Under the pieces are notes generated by a model. That model ran no database searches and had not been told where the DNA came from. It was given only the letters and a program-made list of their open reading frames with translations. A DNA stretch of 64,000 bases, taken from contig CAWHBK010000001.1 in the NCBI GenBank assembly GCA_963827605.1, positions 1,116,001-1,180,000 on the forward strand, read 5' to 3'. Origin of the DNA: DSYU01 sp963827605. Lineage in GTDB: Bacteria; Chloroflexota; Anaerolineae; Anaerolineales; Anaerolineaceae. Both the position numbers and the translations under genes were made by a program. Shown piece by piece: positions 34,579-43,352 of the stretch; within the stretch, counting starts at the first letter, position 1; every line of letters starts with the position of its first letter.

Positions 34579-35925
34579 TTAGTACTCCGGTATTGGCCTG
34601 GTTTTCCTAGCCGTAAGAAGGGGTAGATAGAGGTCTTGGATGCGCTCCAGGCTCAAATCCGGTAGGCCGTTCCGCAGGGCATTGGCTGGGAAGCGCGCCT
34701 GAAGCGCAAACAGTTTCTCATCCGTTAGCTTGCGGCTGAGGCTAATTTCCTGATGCTGCTGCCTGAGGTTCGAAAATTCTTTGATAATCTGCTGCCATAC
34801 GCGCAGGTATGCCGCCGCTGTCGGTCCGTTTGCCTTGAGAACGGCCTTTCCAAAGCGGTAAAAGTCCAGGAATAGATATCTGAGCAGCAGCATCCTTTGG
34901 TATCCGTCCAGGAGCTTTAGCGTAAAACGGTAACGCCCATACGTGACATGATAAAGCTTCGCGGGCGCAAGCGCGCCCGTTCCCTGAGCCGGCGCGCTCG
35001 CACCGAAAGCGTGGTAAACCACCGCTTTTGGGGCGAGTTTTACCGTATAACCCAAAAGACGGGCGCGGTACCCCCACTCCACATCTTCGTAATACATCGG
35101 GAAGCATTCATCCATCCGGCCGACCGCCTGCCAACCTTCTCGCGAAATCAATGCTGCGGCAAAACACGCCGAAGGCAAATCCTCCCAATGATCATATTGC
35201 CCCAAATCCAGCTGCCCAATCGCATTGTCGGTCCCGTAATCATCTAATTGGATGCGGTTCCCAACCCCATTGAGAAAAGCCGGCGCCCAGGAAAAATGAA
35301 GCTTGGGAGCCACACAAACACACCCCGCGCCGCCTTCGATGACTGCGACCATTTGAGCCACTGCATCCGGCTCTAAAAAGGTATCCTGATTGAGCAGCAA
35401 ATAATATTCACCCTGCGCGGCTGCCACCCCCCGGTTGTTGGCTGCTGCGAACGAAAGCGGTGCGTTTAGTGAAATGGTTTTTACTTGGGGATACTGCTCC
35501 TTGAGCCATGGCACGAAAGGCTCGGTCGAAGCATTATCGACAACGATAATTTCCAGCGGCGTATAGGTCTGCGCGATCAGCGATGAAAGGCACCTCTCCA
35601 GCCACTGCCGGTCATTAAAACCCAGGATTATAGCCGACACCGGTTTACCCGACAAGCGCGTCGGTTCGCGCGGAGTTGTTTCTTCACCCAGGCGTTTTAG
35701 CAGCCCCGCTTCAGCCAGGCAGGCGAGCACTGAACGGGTCAGGGCGGGCGCAGCGCCGAAACTGGAGGCAGCCGCCAGAGTTGTTTCCAGGTCATGCTCA
35801 CCTGCGTATTCCCATATACGTGCGACCGTTTCATCAATGACAATTTTTCCACCTTGCGCTGTTACCAGAAACGGCCCGGCCTGCTTCGCAAGATAAACCC
35901 CTTTGGGAATACTGTAATGGATCAT
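34579..35925 (-). CDS. GT2 glycosyltransferase with N-terminal PqqD-like domain
   Basis: 448 residues. Residues about 8-78 resemble the PqqD/RiPP-recognition winged helix: GPFLVTAQGGKIVIDETVARIWEYAG, then a helix and VLACLAEAGLLKR. Residues 95-330 form a rhamnosyltransferase-like GT2: VSAIILGFNDRQWLERCLSSLIAQT, EIIVVDNAST, YYLLLNQDTFLEPDAV (NQD at the metal site), AALISREGW and FPMYYEDVEWGYRARLLGY. The C-terminal 110 residues are helical and basic. A PqqD-like domain on a glycosyltransferase is unusual; in peptide-modifying enzymes it binds a leader or partner protein. Here it could dock the enzyme to a protein acceptor or to the assembly complex; this is inference. Confidence 0.75.
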   Translation of the reverse strand: MIHYSIPKGVYLAKQAGPFLVTAQGGKIVIDETVARIWEYAGEHDLETTLAAASSFGAAPALTRSVLACLAEAGLLKRLGEETTPREPTRLSGKPVSAIILGFNDRQWLERCLSSLIAQTYTPLEIIVVDNASTEPFVPWLKEQYPQVKTISLNAPLSFAAANNRGVAAAQGEYYLLLNQDTFLEPDAVAQMVAVIEGGAGCVCVAPKLHFSWAPAFLNGVGNRIQLDDYGTDNAIGQLDLGQYDHWEDLPSACFAAALISREGWQAVGRMDECFPMYYEDVEWGYRARLLGYTVKLAPKAVVYHAFGASAPAQGTGALAPAKLYHVTYGRYRFTLKLLDGYQRMLLLRYLFLDFYRFGKAVLKANGPTAAAYLRVWQQIIKEFSNLRQQHQEISLSRKLTDEKLFALQARFPANALRNGLPDLSLERIQDLYLPLLTARKTRPIPEY

Positions 35926-35948
35926 TTCCCTGATCGCTTTGTCCTTCT

Positions 35949-37274
35949 TTATTGGCCGACTTCAAGGGTGCGCATATAACGGTATATTTTTTCGATCTGT
36001 TGCGACCAATCGCTGTAACATTCTTTTACTTCCGCCAGCGCATTGGCCACAATGTCCTCCCGCAGCGGCTGGTTTTGTAACCCGTACGCGATCCTTTCTG
36101 CCAGGCAGCTCGGACTGGCCTCGGACAGGAGACAATTTTTCTCATCTTTCAGGAGCCAGGTTGTCGCGGCGTTGTAATTGGTGACCACCAGGCAGCCGCT
36201 TGCCATGAGCTCAAACGGCAGGTAAGATGGGTGGCGCGTAAACATTAATACCATTCCCGCGTCACACTGTCGATAAAGCGCGTGAGTTTGCTCCAAAGAA
36301 AGCAAGCCCATATTATGCACCACATCCTTCAAGCCATATTCTTCCGGGTTCCACTGCGCGCCGGCCGAAACAATCTCTACCCGGTTGCCCATATCCACTT
36401 TTAGTTTCCGCAGCGCGGTGCTGCCCAATTCAAAAGCGTTCCGCGGATGCTCCGGGCGACCGTAGAAAAAGACCTTGTATGGTTTATCGGTGTTGGATTT
36501 TCGCGCCAGGTCGGGATACATGCTTTGGGTGTCCACACAGGGAATAAAATATTCCGCTTTTCCACCGCTTTTCTCAGCGTAGATTTCTTTTAAGGCAGGC
36601 GTATTCACCAGACCGTAGAAACCAAAACGATACGTGGCTTCCACCTGCGCATACGTGCTGCCCGCCGGGTAAAACAGCGATTCAAGATCCTGTAAGAAAT
36701 AAAACTTTCGGCGTGTCTTTTGAAAACGGAGCAAAAAGTAAGCGGTATTCCAAAGCGTTGCAATGGAGGCGTCGGTAGGTTCCAGGCTATCGAAAGTATC
36801 GTTCACCCGAATCCGCTGCACTTTCGAGTTCCCCAACGCCGGGAAAGCCTGGCTGATCCTGGCAAGCACGACTTCTTCAGAAAGGGAGCCGACCACCGCG
36901 AATTGGTTTTTCACGCCGTGCGCCTGCTGCAGATAGTCCGCGAACCGCAGGATGGTGTAGATCCCCCCGTAAAATGGGTGCAGAAAATCAGGGATGAACC
37001 AGGTAATACTTTTGATATCCAGCGTTCCCGCATTCTCCTGCTGGAGAGCTTTGCTGGCCTGGATCAGTTGGGGCGTGAAATCATAATTAAAGGCAATGGA
37101 TTTTGCCTCTTCGCTGTAAGCGCTCCAGGTTCCTCCACCTGGTTTTCGATGCGCAACCCAGGCCTTTCCGCCTATTCTTCGAGATAACCAGCGCCGGCCG
37201 GAGCGGGCCAACCCGGAAAAACCATCCGCGAATAAAATTTCAAAAACATGCTTGATATCGCGCAAAATAGCCAT
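35949..37274 (-). CDS. WsaF-like GT4 (rhamnan-type glycosyltransferase)
   Basis: 441 residues. The middle begins ITWFIPDFLHPFYGGIYTILRFADYLQQ, followed by ATLWNTAYFLLRF, RRKFYFLQDLESLFYPAGS and FGFYGLVNTPALKEIY. These match the N-terminal domain of WsaF, a GT4 rhamnosyltransferase of Geobacillus S-layer glycan synthesis. The C-terminal domain has YKVFFYGRPEHPRNAFELG, GLLSLEQTHALYRQCDAGMVLMFTRHPSYLPFELMASGCLVVTN and a catalytic-type PFELMASG. About 65 residues before the core are basic and may bind the membrane. It ends one base before the tandem GT2 gene starts its stop, so the two are coupled. With the rml operon in the locus, a rhamnose-containing polymer is likely. Confidence 0.8.
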   Translation of the reverse strand: MAILRDIKHVFEILFADGFSGLARSGRRWLSRRIGGKAWVAHRKPGGGTWSAYSEEAKSIAFNYDFTPQLIQASKALQQENAGTLDIKSITWFIPDFLHPFYGGIYTILRFADYLQQAHGVKNQFAVVGSLSEEVVLARISQAFPALGNSKVQRIRVNDTFDSLEPTDASIATLWNTAYFLLRFQKTRRKFYFLQDLESLFYPAGSTYAQVEATYRFGFYGLVNTPALKEIYAEKSGGKAEYFIPCVDTQSMYPDLARKSNTDKPYKVFFYGRPEHPRNAFELGSTALRKLKVDMGNRVEIVSAGAQWNPEEYGLKDVVHNMGLLSLEQTHALYRQCDAGMVLMFTRHPSYLPFELMASGCLVVTNYNAATTWLLKDEKNCLLSEASPSCLAERIAYGLQNQPLREDIVANALAEVKECYSDWSQQIEKIYRYMRTLEVGQ

Positions 37275-39414
37275 TTATCCAGCCTTTTTTAAAGAATCGA
37301 TAAAAGAAACCGCAAAATCATAAGCCGGTTGTTCATCCGGTTTCCGGAAACGAGGATCGGAATCCCAATCGGAAAGGTTCGGGTTATAGTACGGGTCGCC
37401 GGTTTTCAGTACTGGAGAATAATGTTCAAAGGACAGCAGGAAATCCTCGTTGGGAATGTGCCCTTTATGGGTGGCTGATTCCTGGTGATAAAGCCGGACA
37501 AACGGGTTATATACCACCCGATACCCGGCCCGGTTAAGCCGCATTCCAAACTCCACGTCATTCCCACACAGTAAAAATGCTTCGCTCAGGCCGCCCATTT
37601 TTTCGTACACTTCACGGCGCACCATGATGCAAGCCGCCGTCACTGCCAGATAATCCCGGTACCATTCCGCCAACCCAAAGACACTCCACCGCCCCTCGCC
37701 CAGACCGCCGAAGATATGCCCGGCAAAACCGCTCAAGCCCAGGATAATTCCGGCATGCTGGATCCGCCCATCCGGCCGCAGGAGTTTCGCCCCTACTGCC
37801 CCTACCTCTGGGCGGGCAGCCCACATCACCATCTCGGTCAACCAGTCCCCATGCAGGACTTCGGTATCATTATTCAACAACAACACGAGAGGGAAATTCG
37901 AGTTTTGAACGCCAAAATTATTCACCGCCGAATAATTAAACGTCCCTTCATAATGCAGCACTCGCACCCGCGGGTTATGGCAAATCTTTTCGTAATACGG
38001 GAAATTTTCGGGGCGCACAGGACCATTATTGACAATTAATATTTCGTAATTCGGATAGGTCGTTTTGGCAACGATCGAACTCGACGCACCTTTCGAGCAT
38101 CGCGTTCGAGCCCCGCGATAGAATAATGATCGTCACCCCTGGTTGGGTAGCTTGTCCCCAGGAAACCCGGATAAAACCGGAAGAATCCAGGAAGGCTTTT
38201 GGCGAAGATAACCCAATCCGGGCCAGATGTCCCGCGATGGATTTGAATTGGGCATCCGGTACATAGGATTTGGCATAAATATTGGTCGCCGTAGAAACTG
38301 CCGAGTCGCGCCAGTGATAAAGCACTTTGGGAATATGCCCGATATGCTGGGTTTGCTCGGCGACCCGTAAGAAAAGATCCCAATCTTGCGCTCCGTCTGT
38401 CTGCGAATCAAAACCGCCCAGCGCTTGCACAAGTTGTCTGCGTACCACGGTCAGGTGGGTAATATAATTAGAGGAGAGCATAATATCCGGCGACCAACCA
38501 GGTTTAAACAGGGGGGCCTTTCGCTCGCCAGTGGTCGCATCCAGAATATCATGATCGGAATACAGCAAATCACAGTCCGGGTGCTGATTCAGGTAGCTGG
38601 CTACTTCAAACAGGGCAAACGGCGCGATCGTGTCGTCATGATCCAGGAAGGCGACAAAGTCCCCCTGCGCCAGTTCCAGGCACGCGTTCGAATTTCCAGA
38701 AATTCCACGGTTGTCAGGTAAAAACCCTAACCGCACCTTCGGGTTTTCAGCCGCGTATCGCTCCAGCAATTTCTGGACATTTTCGTTAGCGGGGTTACCG
38801 TTTACCAGGCAAAGTTCCCAATGAGTGTACGTCTGGCTGCAAACGGATAGGATGGCCTGTTCCAGCACATCCACCGGTGGATCATACACGGGGGTGATAA
38901 TACTGATCAACGGGGTATAAGAAAAATCCTTAATCGCTTCCGCTTGATTTTGAAGCGCTGCCACATCCGGCTCATTATTTTCAATCCACTGCTCGTACGT
39001 ATAAGCAGGTAAAGAAGGCGCGGCGATTGGCGCTCCCTTGGTTTCCTTGTGAAACAGCCCGCGCAACCCCTGGTGCCGTAAAATGGACACAACCCGGACG
39101 GCGCCGAGAACCAGCTTTTCCTGCAAGCTGCCGTTCGGGATAAGGATGCGCACAAGGCGAGCCGCCCGGAATGTGCGGCTGTTCAATACGGCGCCTAACT
39201 GCGCGTTGAGCGAGGCTATTACTCGATCCCGATCCATAACGACCTGGTTCTGTTCCGATAGCAAACTTTTTTGTTCCAGGTTTTCCTGGCGCAGTTCTCG
39301 GTTTTCCTGGATCAGGCGGTCCATGCCAAGCACATATTCCTTCACGGGCTGGAGAGATGCACCTTGTGCCCGCCGGATGCGCACATGCCGGGATTTTCTT
39401 GAGGTGTTTGACAT
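37275..39414 (-). CDS. tandem GT2 glycosyltransferase with N-terminal coiled coil, one frameshift
   Basis: About 712 residues when joined. Residues 20-75 form a helical/coiled-coil module (MDRLIQENRELRQENLEQ ... LNAQLGAVLNSRTF, ending RILIPNGS). GT2 domain 1 (about 165-390) has PLISIITPVYDPPVDVLEQAI, DFVAFLDHDDTIAPFAL (DHDD metal site) and LFKPGWSPDIMLSSNYITHL. GT2 domain 2 starts GVTIIILSRGS; after ERCV, near 38082, the frame shifts and continues SIVAKTTYPNYEILIVNNG, then LVLLLNNDTEVL, VGAKLLRPDGRIQHAG and LCGNDVEFGMRLNRAGY. One base changed or lost restores the whole protein, so error or phase variation must be considered. The coiled-coil module closely resembles that of the neighbouring methyltransferase, suggesting that the two proteins bind each other. 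Confidence 0.82.
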
Positions 39415-39472
39415 TCGAAATATGCCTCTTTAAATAAGCAGGGTTATTCGCGCAGCAGCTGCCCGAACGGGG

Positions 39473-40438
39473 TCAAGAACCTTTGGTTTTCGAAAGCATT
39501 TGCCAGATTTTTACCATCCATCGTTGCCGGCGGCTTCCAGGCGGAAGCAGATTGCGCAGTTTGCACATGACCTGGTATACCCGGCTGTGCGTAATGGCGT
39601 TTAATTCGGCCCGTAAACCATTTAATTCATTTTCTTTTTGAACCAGTAAAACATCCTTCTCGGCCAGCGAGCCATCCTTTTCTGCCAGCCAGCCATCCTT
39701 CTGCACCAGCCAACCTTCTTTTTCTGCCAGCCAGCCATCCTTCTGTGCCAACCAACCATCCTTTATGGATAGCATATCGCGCTGCTCACGCTCCACTTGC
39801 CGCAAAGCCGCATTCTCCTGGATCAACCGGTCGATTCTACGCTCATAGCCCATCACAATCCGGTAAACTGGTTCATTCATCCGGCGGAAGCGCACCGCCC
39901 AATGGGTGATAAACGTGGCGTCATAATCAACATCTCGGAAGAACCCGTTTTGCGCGAACAAGGCGGCCCAATATTCAGGCGGCTGCAGATTAAAGTGGGT
40001 TACCTCCCGATAATCCTGGCTGCCAGAGGAAAACAGAATATCGTTTGTGTGCCGGCATAAGTTGGCAACCGCTTTTTCCGCCTCATCTTTGGGCATATGC
40101 TCCAAAACTTCGATGGTTACGATCAAATCGTATTTTTGCGGGAAAGCATCCGCGACGGAGCCTACCCAACAGAAAGGCCGGATACTGGGATCGGTGTTCT
40201 GAATCGCGTAATCGGATATATCTACCCCGTATGCTTCGGCTCCATGGTTGCGTAATCCTTCCACCAGAAACCCCATTGCACAGCCGGCATCTAAAACAGT
40301 CTTCGGGGATAGGTCTCGAACAATCCGCTCGGCAATCGCATCAAAAGACTTAAGCCATTGCTCATCCCGCTGGTAAGGACGTCCACAACCGGATCGATAA
40401 TAATTCGCGTCGAATATTTTTCCTGGTTCCTGCGTCAT
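39473..40438 (-). CDS. SAM methyltransferase with C-terminal heptad-repeat helix (possible WbdD-like chain terminator/ruler)
   Basis: 321 residues. The N-terminal domain (1-200) is a class I methyltransferase: KTVLDAGCAMGFLVEGL, AYGVDISDYAIQ, YDLIVTIEVLEHMPKDEAEKAV and HFNLQPPEYWAALFAQNGF. Then comes RIDRLIQENAALRQVEREQ, followed by six in-frame 7-residue units of the type KDGWLAE (residues 226-267), then ELNAITHSRVYQVMCKLRNLLPPGS. The flanking parts recur in the tandem GT2 just downstream. In E. coli O9a, WbdD caps the chain with a methyl group and its C-terminal coiled coil sets chain length. The layout here is analogous, but no kinase domain is present and the units have glycine and only one hydrophobic stripe, so the ruler idea is a hypothesis. 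Confidence 0.75.
   Translation of the reverse strand: MTQEPGKIFDANYYRSGCGRPYQRDEQWLKSFDAIAERIVRDLSPKTVLDAGCAMGFLVEGLRNHGAEAYGVDISDYAIQNTDPSIRPFCWVGSVADAFPQKYDLIVTIEVLEHMPKDEAEKAVANLCRHTNDILFSSGSQDYREVTHFNLQPPEYWAALFAQNGFFRDVDYDATFITHWAVRFRRMNEPVYRIVMGYERRIDRLIQENAALRQVEREQRDMLSIKDGWLAQKDGWLAEKEGWLVQKDGWLAEKDGSLAEKDVLLVQKENELNGLRAELNAITHSRVYQVMCKLRNLLPPGSRRQRWMVKIWQMLSKTKGS
39638..39763 (-). repeat. 21-bp coding minisatellite, six units
   Basis: Six consecutive 21-base units at 39743-39763, 39722-39742, 39701-39721, 39680-39700, 39659-39679 and 39638-39658 encode KDGWLAQ, KDGWLAE, KEGWLVQ, KDGWLAE, KDGSLAE and KDVLLVQ. A decayed seventh unit (KENELNG) follows at 39617-39637. The unit length equals exactly one 7-residue helical repeat, so gain or loss of units keeps the frame and the helical phase. 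Confidence 0.92.
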
Positions 40439-40500
40439 TTTTGATAGACCCTTTCCTTCAAAATACCCAAGAAAACCCCTGTGGACAGCAGAACTCCCAC

Positions 40501-41373
40501 TTAAACCTCAAGCGCCAAATGCAGCGCTCGTTTCCAGTCAGGCATTCGCAAGCCAAAAGTCCGCGTAAACAAACTGCAATCCATAGCCGAATAGAGCGGC
40601 CGGTTTGCCGGGGTCGGAAATTCATCACTCGCGGCGGGCAGAATTTCCACCCCGTGGTCCGCGGGCTGGCAGATTTTTACAATTTCCTGCGCCCATTCCA
40701 TCCGGTTTGCAATGCCGTCTCCCGCCAGGTGATATACTCCGCGCCGCTCCCGGACAAAATCCAGGACTTCCCCCCGCCCCATCGCCAGCGCCTGAGCGGT
40801 GATCTCGGCCAGCATCCTGGCCCAGGTAGGGTTGCTCACCTGATCGTCGACCACACGGATGGACGAGCGGTCTTTGGACCAGCGCAAGACTTTGTTGACA
40901 AAACTATCTCCCCGCAGCGAATAAACCCAGGCGGTGCGCAGAATCAAGTATGCGCCGTCCACCTGCTGCACAGCTCGCTCACCTTCCAGCTTGGTTTGGC
41001 CGTACACATTCAGTGGGTTGGCTGCATCCTGCTCTACATACGCGCTGCCTTTGCTCCCGTCAAAAACGTAATCGGTTGAGTAGTGAATGAGCACTGCCCC
41101 TAAACGGGCCGCCGCTTCTGCCAGTACCCCTGGAGAAGCGGCATTGATCACGCGCACGCGTTCCGGCTCGCTCTCTGCTTTATCAACCGCCGTATAGGCG
41201 ACCGCGTTGTAAATTACCTGGGGATGCAGGTCCATGACCTGCTTCGAAAGCCGTTCTGGGCGGGTGAAATCGATCTCGGGATAATCCAGGCCGATCACCT
41301 CCCCCAATGGTGAAAGGGCTCGCTGCGCTTCCCAACCTACCTGCCCCGTATTTCCCAGCACCAGAATGCGCAT
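40501..41373 (-). CDS. rmlD: dTDP-4-dehydrorhamnose reductase
   Basis: Last step of dTDP-L-rhamnose synthesis: NADPH reduction of the 4-keto group. An SDR fold with RILVLGNTGQVGWEAQRAL (the nucleotide loop GxxGQvG), DFTRPE, VIYNAVAYTAVDKAESEPE, HYSTDYVFDGSK and the catalytic YGQTKLEGE (YxxxK). Length is about 290 residues, normal for RmlD. Two ATGs overlap the rmlA stop at 41373 and 41376. The one at 41373 is preferred because GGAGG then lies 4 bases upstream; the other would be only 1 base away. It is last in a C-B-A-D operon. Confidence 0.95.
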   Translation of the reverse strand: MRILVLGNTGQVGWEAQRALSPLGEVIGLDYPEIDFTRPERLSKQVMDLHPQVIYNAVAYTAVDKAESEPERVRVINAASPGVLAEAAARLGAVLIHYSTDYVFDGSKGSAYVEQDAANPLNVYGQTKLEGERAVQQVDGAYLILRTAWVYSLRGDSFVNKVLRWSKDRSSIRVVDDQVSNPTWARMLAEITAQALAMGRGEVLDFVRERRGVYHLAGDGIANRMEWAQEIVKICQPADHGVEILPAASDEFPTPANRPLYSAMDCSLFTRTFGLRMPDWKRALHLALEV

Positions 41374-42240
41374 CATTCCTCCAGAATCTGCAGCAGATAA
41401 CTGCCGTAGCCGTTGGTCGACATCTTTACAGCTTCTGCCCGCAGTTTGCCGGCGTTGATGAACCCCATCCGGTACGCGATCTCTTCCGGGCAAGAGATCA
41501 TCATCCCCTGCCGTTCCTCGACCGTCTGCACAAAATTCGCCGCCTGCAGCAGGGTCTCGTGCGTTCCAGCATCCAGCCAGGCTACGCCCCGCCCTAGCTG
41601 CTGCACATGCAGCTGGTTCATGTGTAGATAGATCTGGTTGATATCCGTGATTTCCAGCTCCCCGCGTTTTGAAGGCTGTAGCTCGCTGGCGATTTCAACC
41701 ACCTGGTTATCATAGAAATAAATCCCCGGCACCGCGAAGTTGGAACGCGGCTTCTGCGGCTTTTCCTCGATGCTCAACGCATTCCCGTCCGCATCAAACT
41801 CGACCACCCCATACCGCTCTGGGTCGCGGACCGGGTAGGCAAACACCACTGCGCCTTGCTCCAATTGGGCCGCCTTACGCAGCGTGTCTGGTAGGCCGTG
41901 CCCGTAAAAGATATTGTCGCCCAGGATCAGGCACACCGTATCCGTACCGATGAAATTCCCGCCCGATAATAAATGCCTCCGCCAGACCGCGCGGCGCGGC
42001 CTGCTCGGCATATTCAAAGCACATGCCCCACTGGCTGCCGTCTCCCAGCAAGCGGCGAAACATTGGCAGATCTTCCGGCGTGCTGATGACCAGCACCTCA
42101 CGGATCCCCGCCAGCATCAGCATCGAGAGCGGGTAATACACCATGGGCTTGTCATAGACCGGCAGCAGCTGCTTGCTGATCGCCAGGGTCAGCGGGTACA
42201 GGCGCGTGCCTTTTCCACCTGCAAGGATGATGCCTTTCAT
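41373..42240 (-). CDS. rmlA: glucose-1-phosphate thymidylyltransferase, one frameshift
   Basis: First step of dTDP-sugar synthesis: dTTP plus glucose-1-phosphate gives dTDP-glucose. From the ATG at 42240 the first frame reads MKGIILAGGKGTRLYPLT, then SKQLLPVYDKPMVYYPLSMLMLAGI and RRLLGDGSQWGMCFEYAEQ, ending usefully at GLAEAFIIG. Near 41962 the frame shifts and continues FIGTDTVCLILGDNIFYGHGL, ERYGVVEFD, SIEEKPQKPRSNFAVPGIYFYDN, ELEITDIN and RGVAWLDAGTHETLLQAANFV. Joined length is about 290, as usual. The ATG overlaps the rmlB stop by 4 bases. All active-site motifs are present, so the break is probably an error. The enzyme supplies precursors for both rhamnose and the acetamido sugar. Confidence 0.93.
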
Positions 42241-43334
42241 TTTTGCCCTCCACGATTCGCGTAATTCCGTTCCATCCAGCCGGAATAATCCGTTTTCGTA
42301 CGGACCGTTTCGACCCATTCCGGGTGGTTGAGATACCATGCTACCGTCTTGAGCAGGCCGGTTTCCAATGACTGCTTCGGGCGCCAGCCCAGTTCGGCTG
42401 AAACTTTCCGAATATCCATTGCGTAGCGCCGGTCGTGACCCGGCCGGTCTTTTACATACTGCATCAGCGATTCATACGAGCTGCCGTCGGTTGCAGGCGC
42501 CAGTTCATCCAGGATCGAACAAATCGTGCGTACCACATGCAAGTTTGGCGGCTGGTTATCGCCGCCGATATTATAGGTCTCTCCCAGGCGCCCAGCCTTG
42601 ACCACCTGCCAGATGGCCTCGCAGTGATCTTCTACATACAACCAATCCCGCATCTGCTGCCCATCGCCATAAATCGGTAGGGGTTTGCCGCTCAGCGCGT
42701 TCAGGATCATCAATGGGATCAACTTTTCTGGGAACTGGTAGGGACCGTAATTGTTCGAGCAGTTGGTCATGGTCACCGGCAGGCCGTAGGTGTGGTAATA
42801 CGCCCGTACCAGATGGTCGCTGGAGGCCTTCGAAGCCGAATAGGGTGAATTGGGCGCGTAGGGGGTGGTTTCCGAGAACGGCGGGTCGCCAGGCCCCAGG
42901 GTGCCGAATACCTCATCGGTAGAAACGTGATGAAAATGCACCCGGCAGCCGCGGCTGCCCCAACTGCCGCCTTCTCTACCAGCCAGGATTGCCGCGCGGC
43001 TTCCAGCAAGTGTAAACGTGCCAATGATATTGGACTGGATAAACTGCGCCGGGCCAAGAATGGAGCGGTCCACGTGCGTTTCAGCAGCAAAATGCACCAC
43101 CGTATCAATTGCATACTGGTGAAACAAATCATGGACCAGTTTCTGATCGCAGATATCCCCCTGGATGAAGGTATGCCGGGATGGATCCGGCAAATCGCTG
43201 AGGTTCGCCAGGTTGCCCGCATACGTCAGCGCATCCAGGTTGAGAACGCGGACATCCGGTTCAAGTCCTAATACATAATGGATGAAGTTCGAGCCAATAA
43301 AGCCGGCGCCGCCGGTAACCAGAACATTCCTCAT
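42237..43334 (-). CDS. rmlB: dTDP-glucose 4,6-dehydratase
   Basis: Converts dTDP-glucose to dTDP-4-keto-6-deoxyglucose, the branch point to rhamnose (RmlC/D) and to the acetamido sugar (FdtD-like/aminotransferase). SDR motifs: NVLVTGGAGFIGSNF, HFAAETHVDRSI, HHVSTDEVFGTL, YSASKASSDHLVRAY (catalytic YxxxK), TNCSNNYGPYQFPEKLIPLMI and RDWLYVEDHCEAI. Length 365, near normal. Between GTFTL and GREGG (about 42975-43010) the residues AGSRAAILA do not fit the family, while a neighbouring frame reads LLEAARQSWL, which does. Two compensating one-base indels there would restore it. Confidence 0.94.
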   Translation of the reverse strand: MRNVLVTGGAGFIGSNFIHYVLGLEPDVRVLNLDALTYAGNLANLSDLPDPSRHTFIQGDICDQKLVHDLFHQYAIDTVVHFAAETHVDRSILGPAQFIQSNIIGTFTLAGSRAAILAGREGGSWGSRGCRVHFHHVSTDEVFGTLGPGDPPFSETTPYAPNSPYSASKASSDHLVRAYYHTYGLPVTMTNCSNNYGPYQFPEKLIPLMILNALSGKPLPIYGDGQQMRDWLYVEDHCEAIWQVVKAGRLGETYNIGGDNQPPNLHVVRTICSILDELAPATDGSSYESLMQYVKDRPGHDRRYAMDIRKVSAELGWRPKQSLETGLLKTVAWYLNHPEWVETVRTKTDYSGWMERNYANRGGQK

Positions 43335-43352
43335 CTTAGTTTCCTTATCTGC

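Noticed and set aside
39617..39763. CRISPR-like short repeats
   Set aside because: The units are contiguous 21-mers without spacers, in frame in a methyltransferase gene. They are a coding minisatellite.
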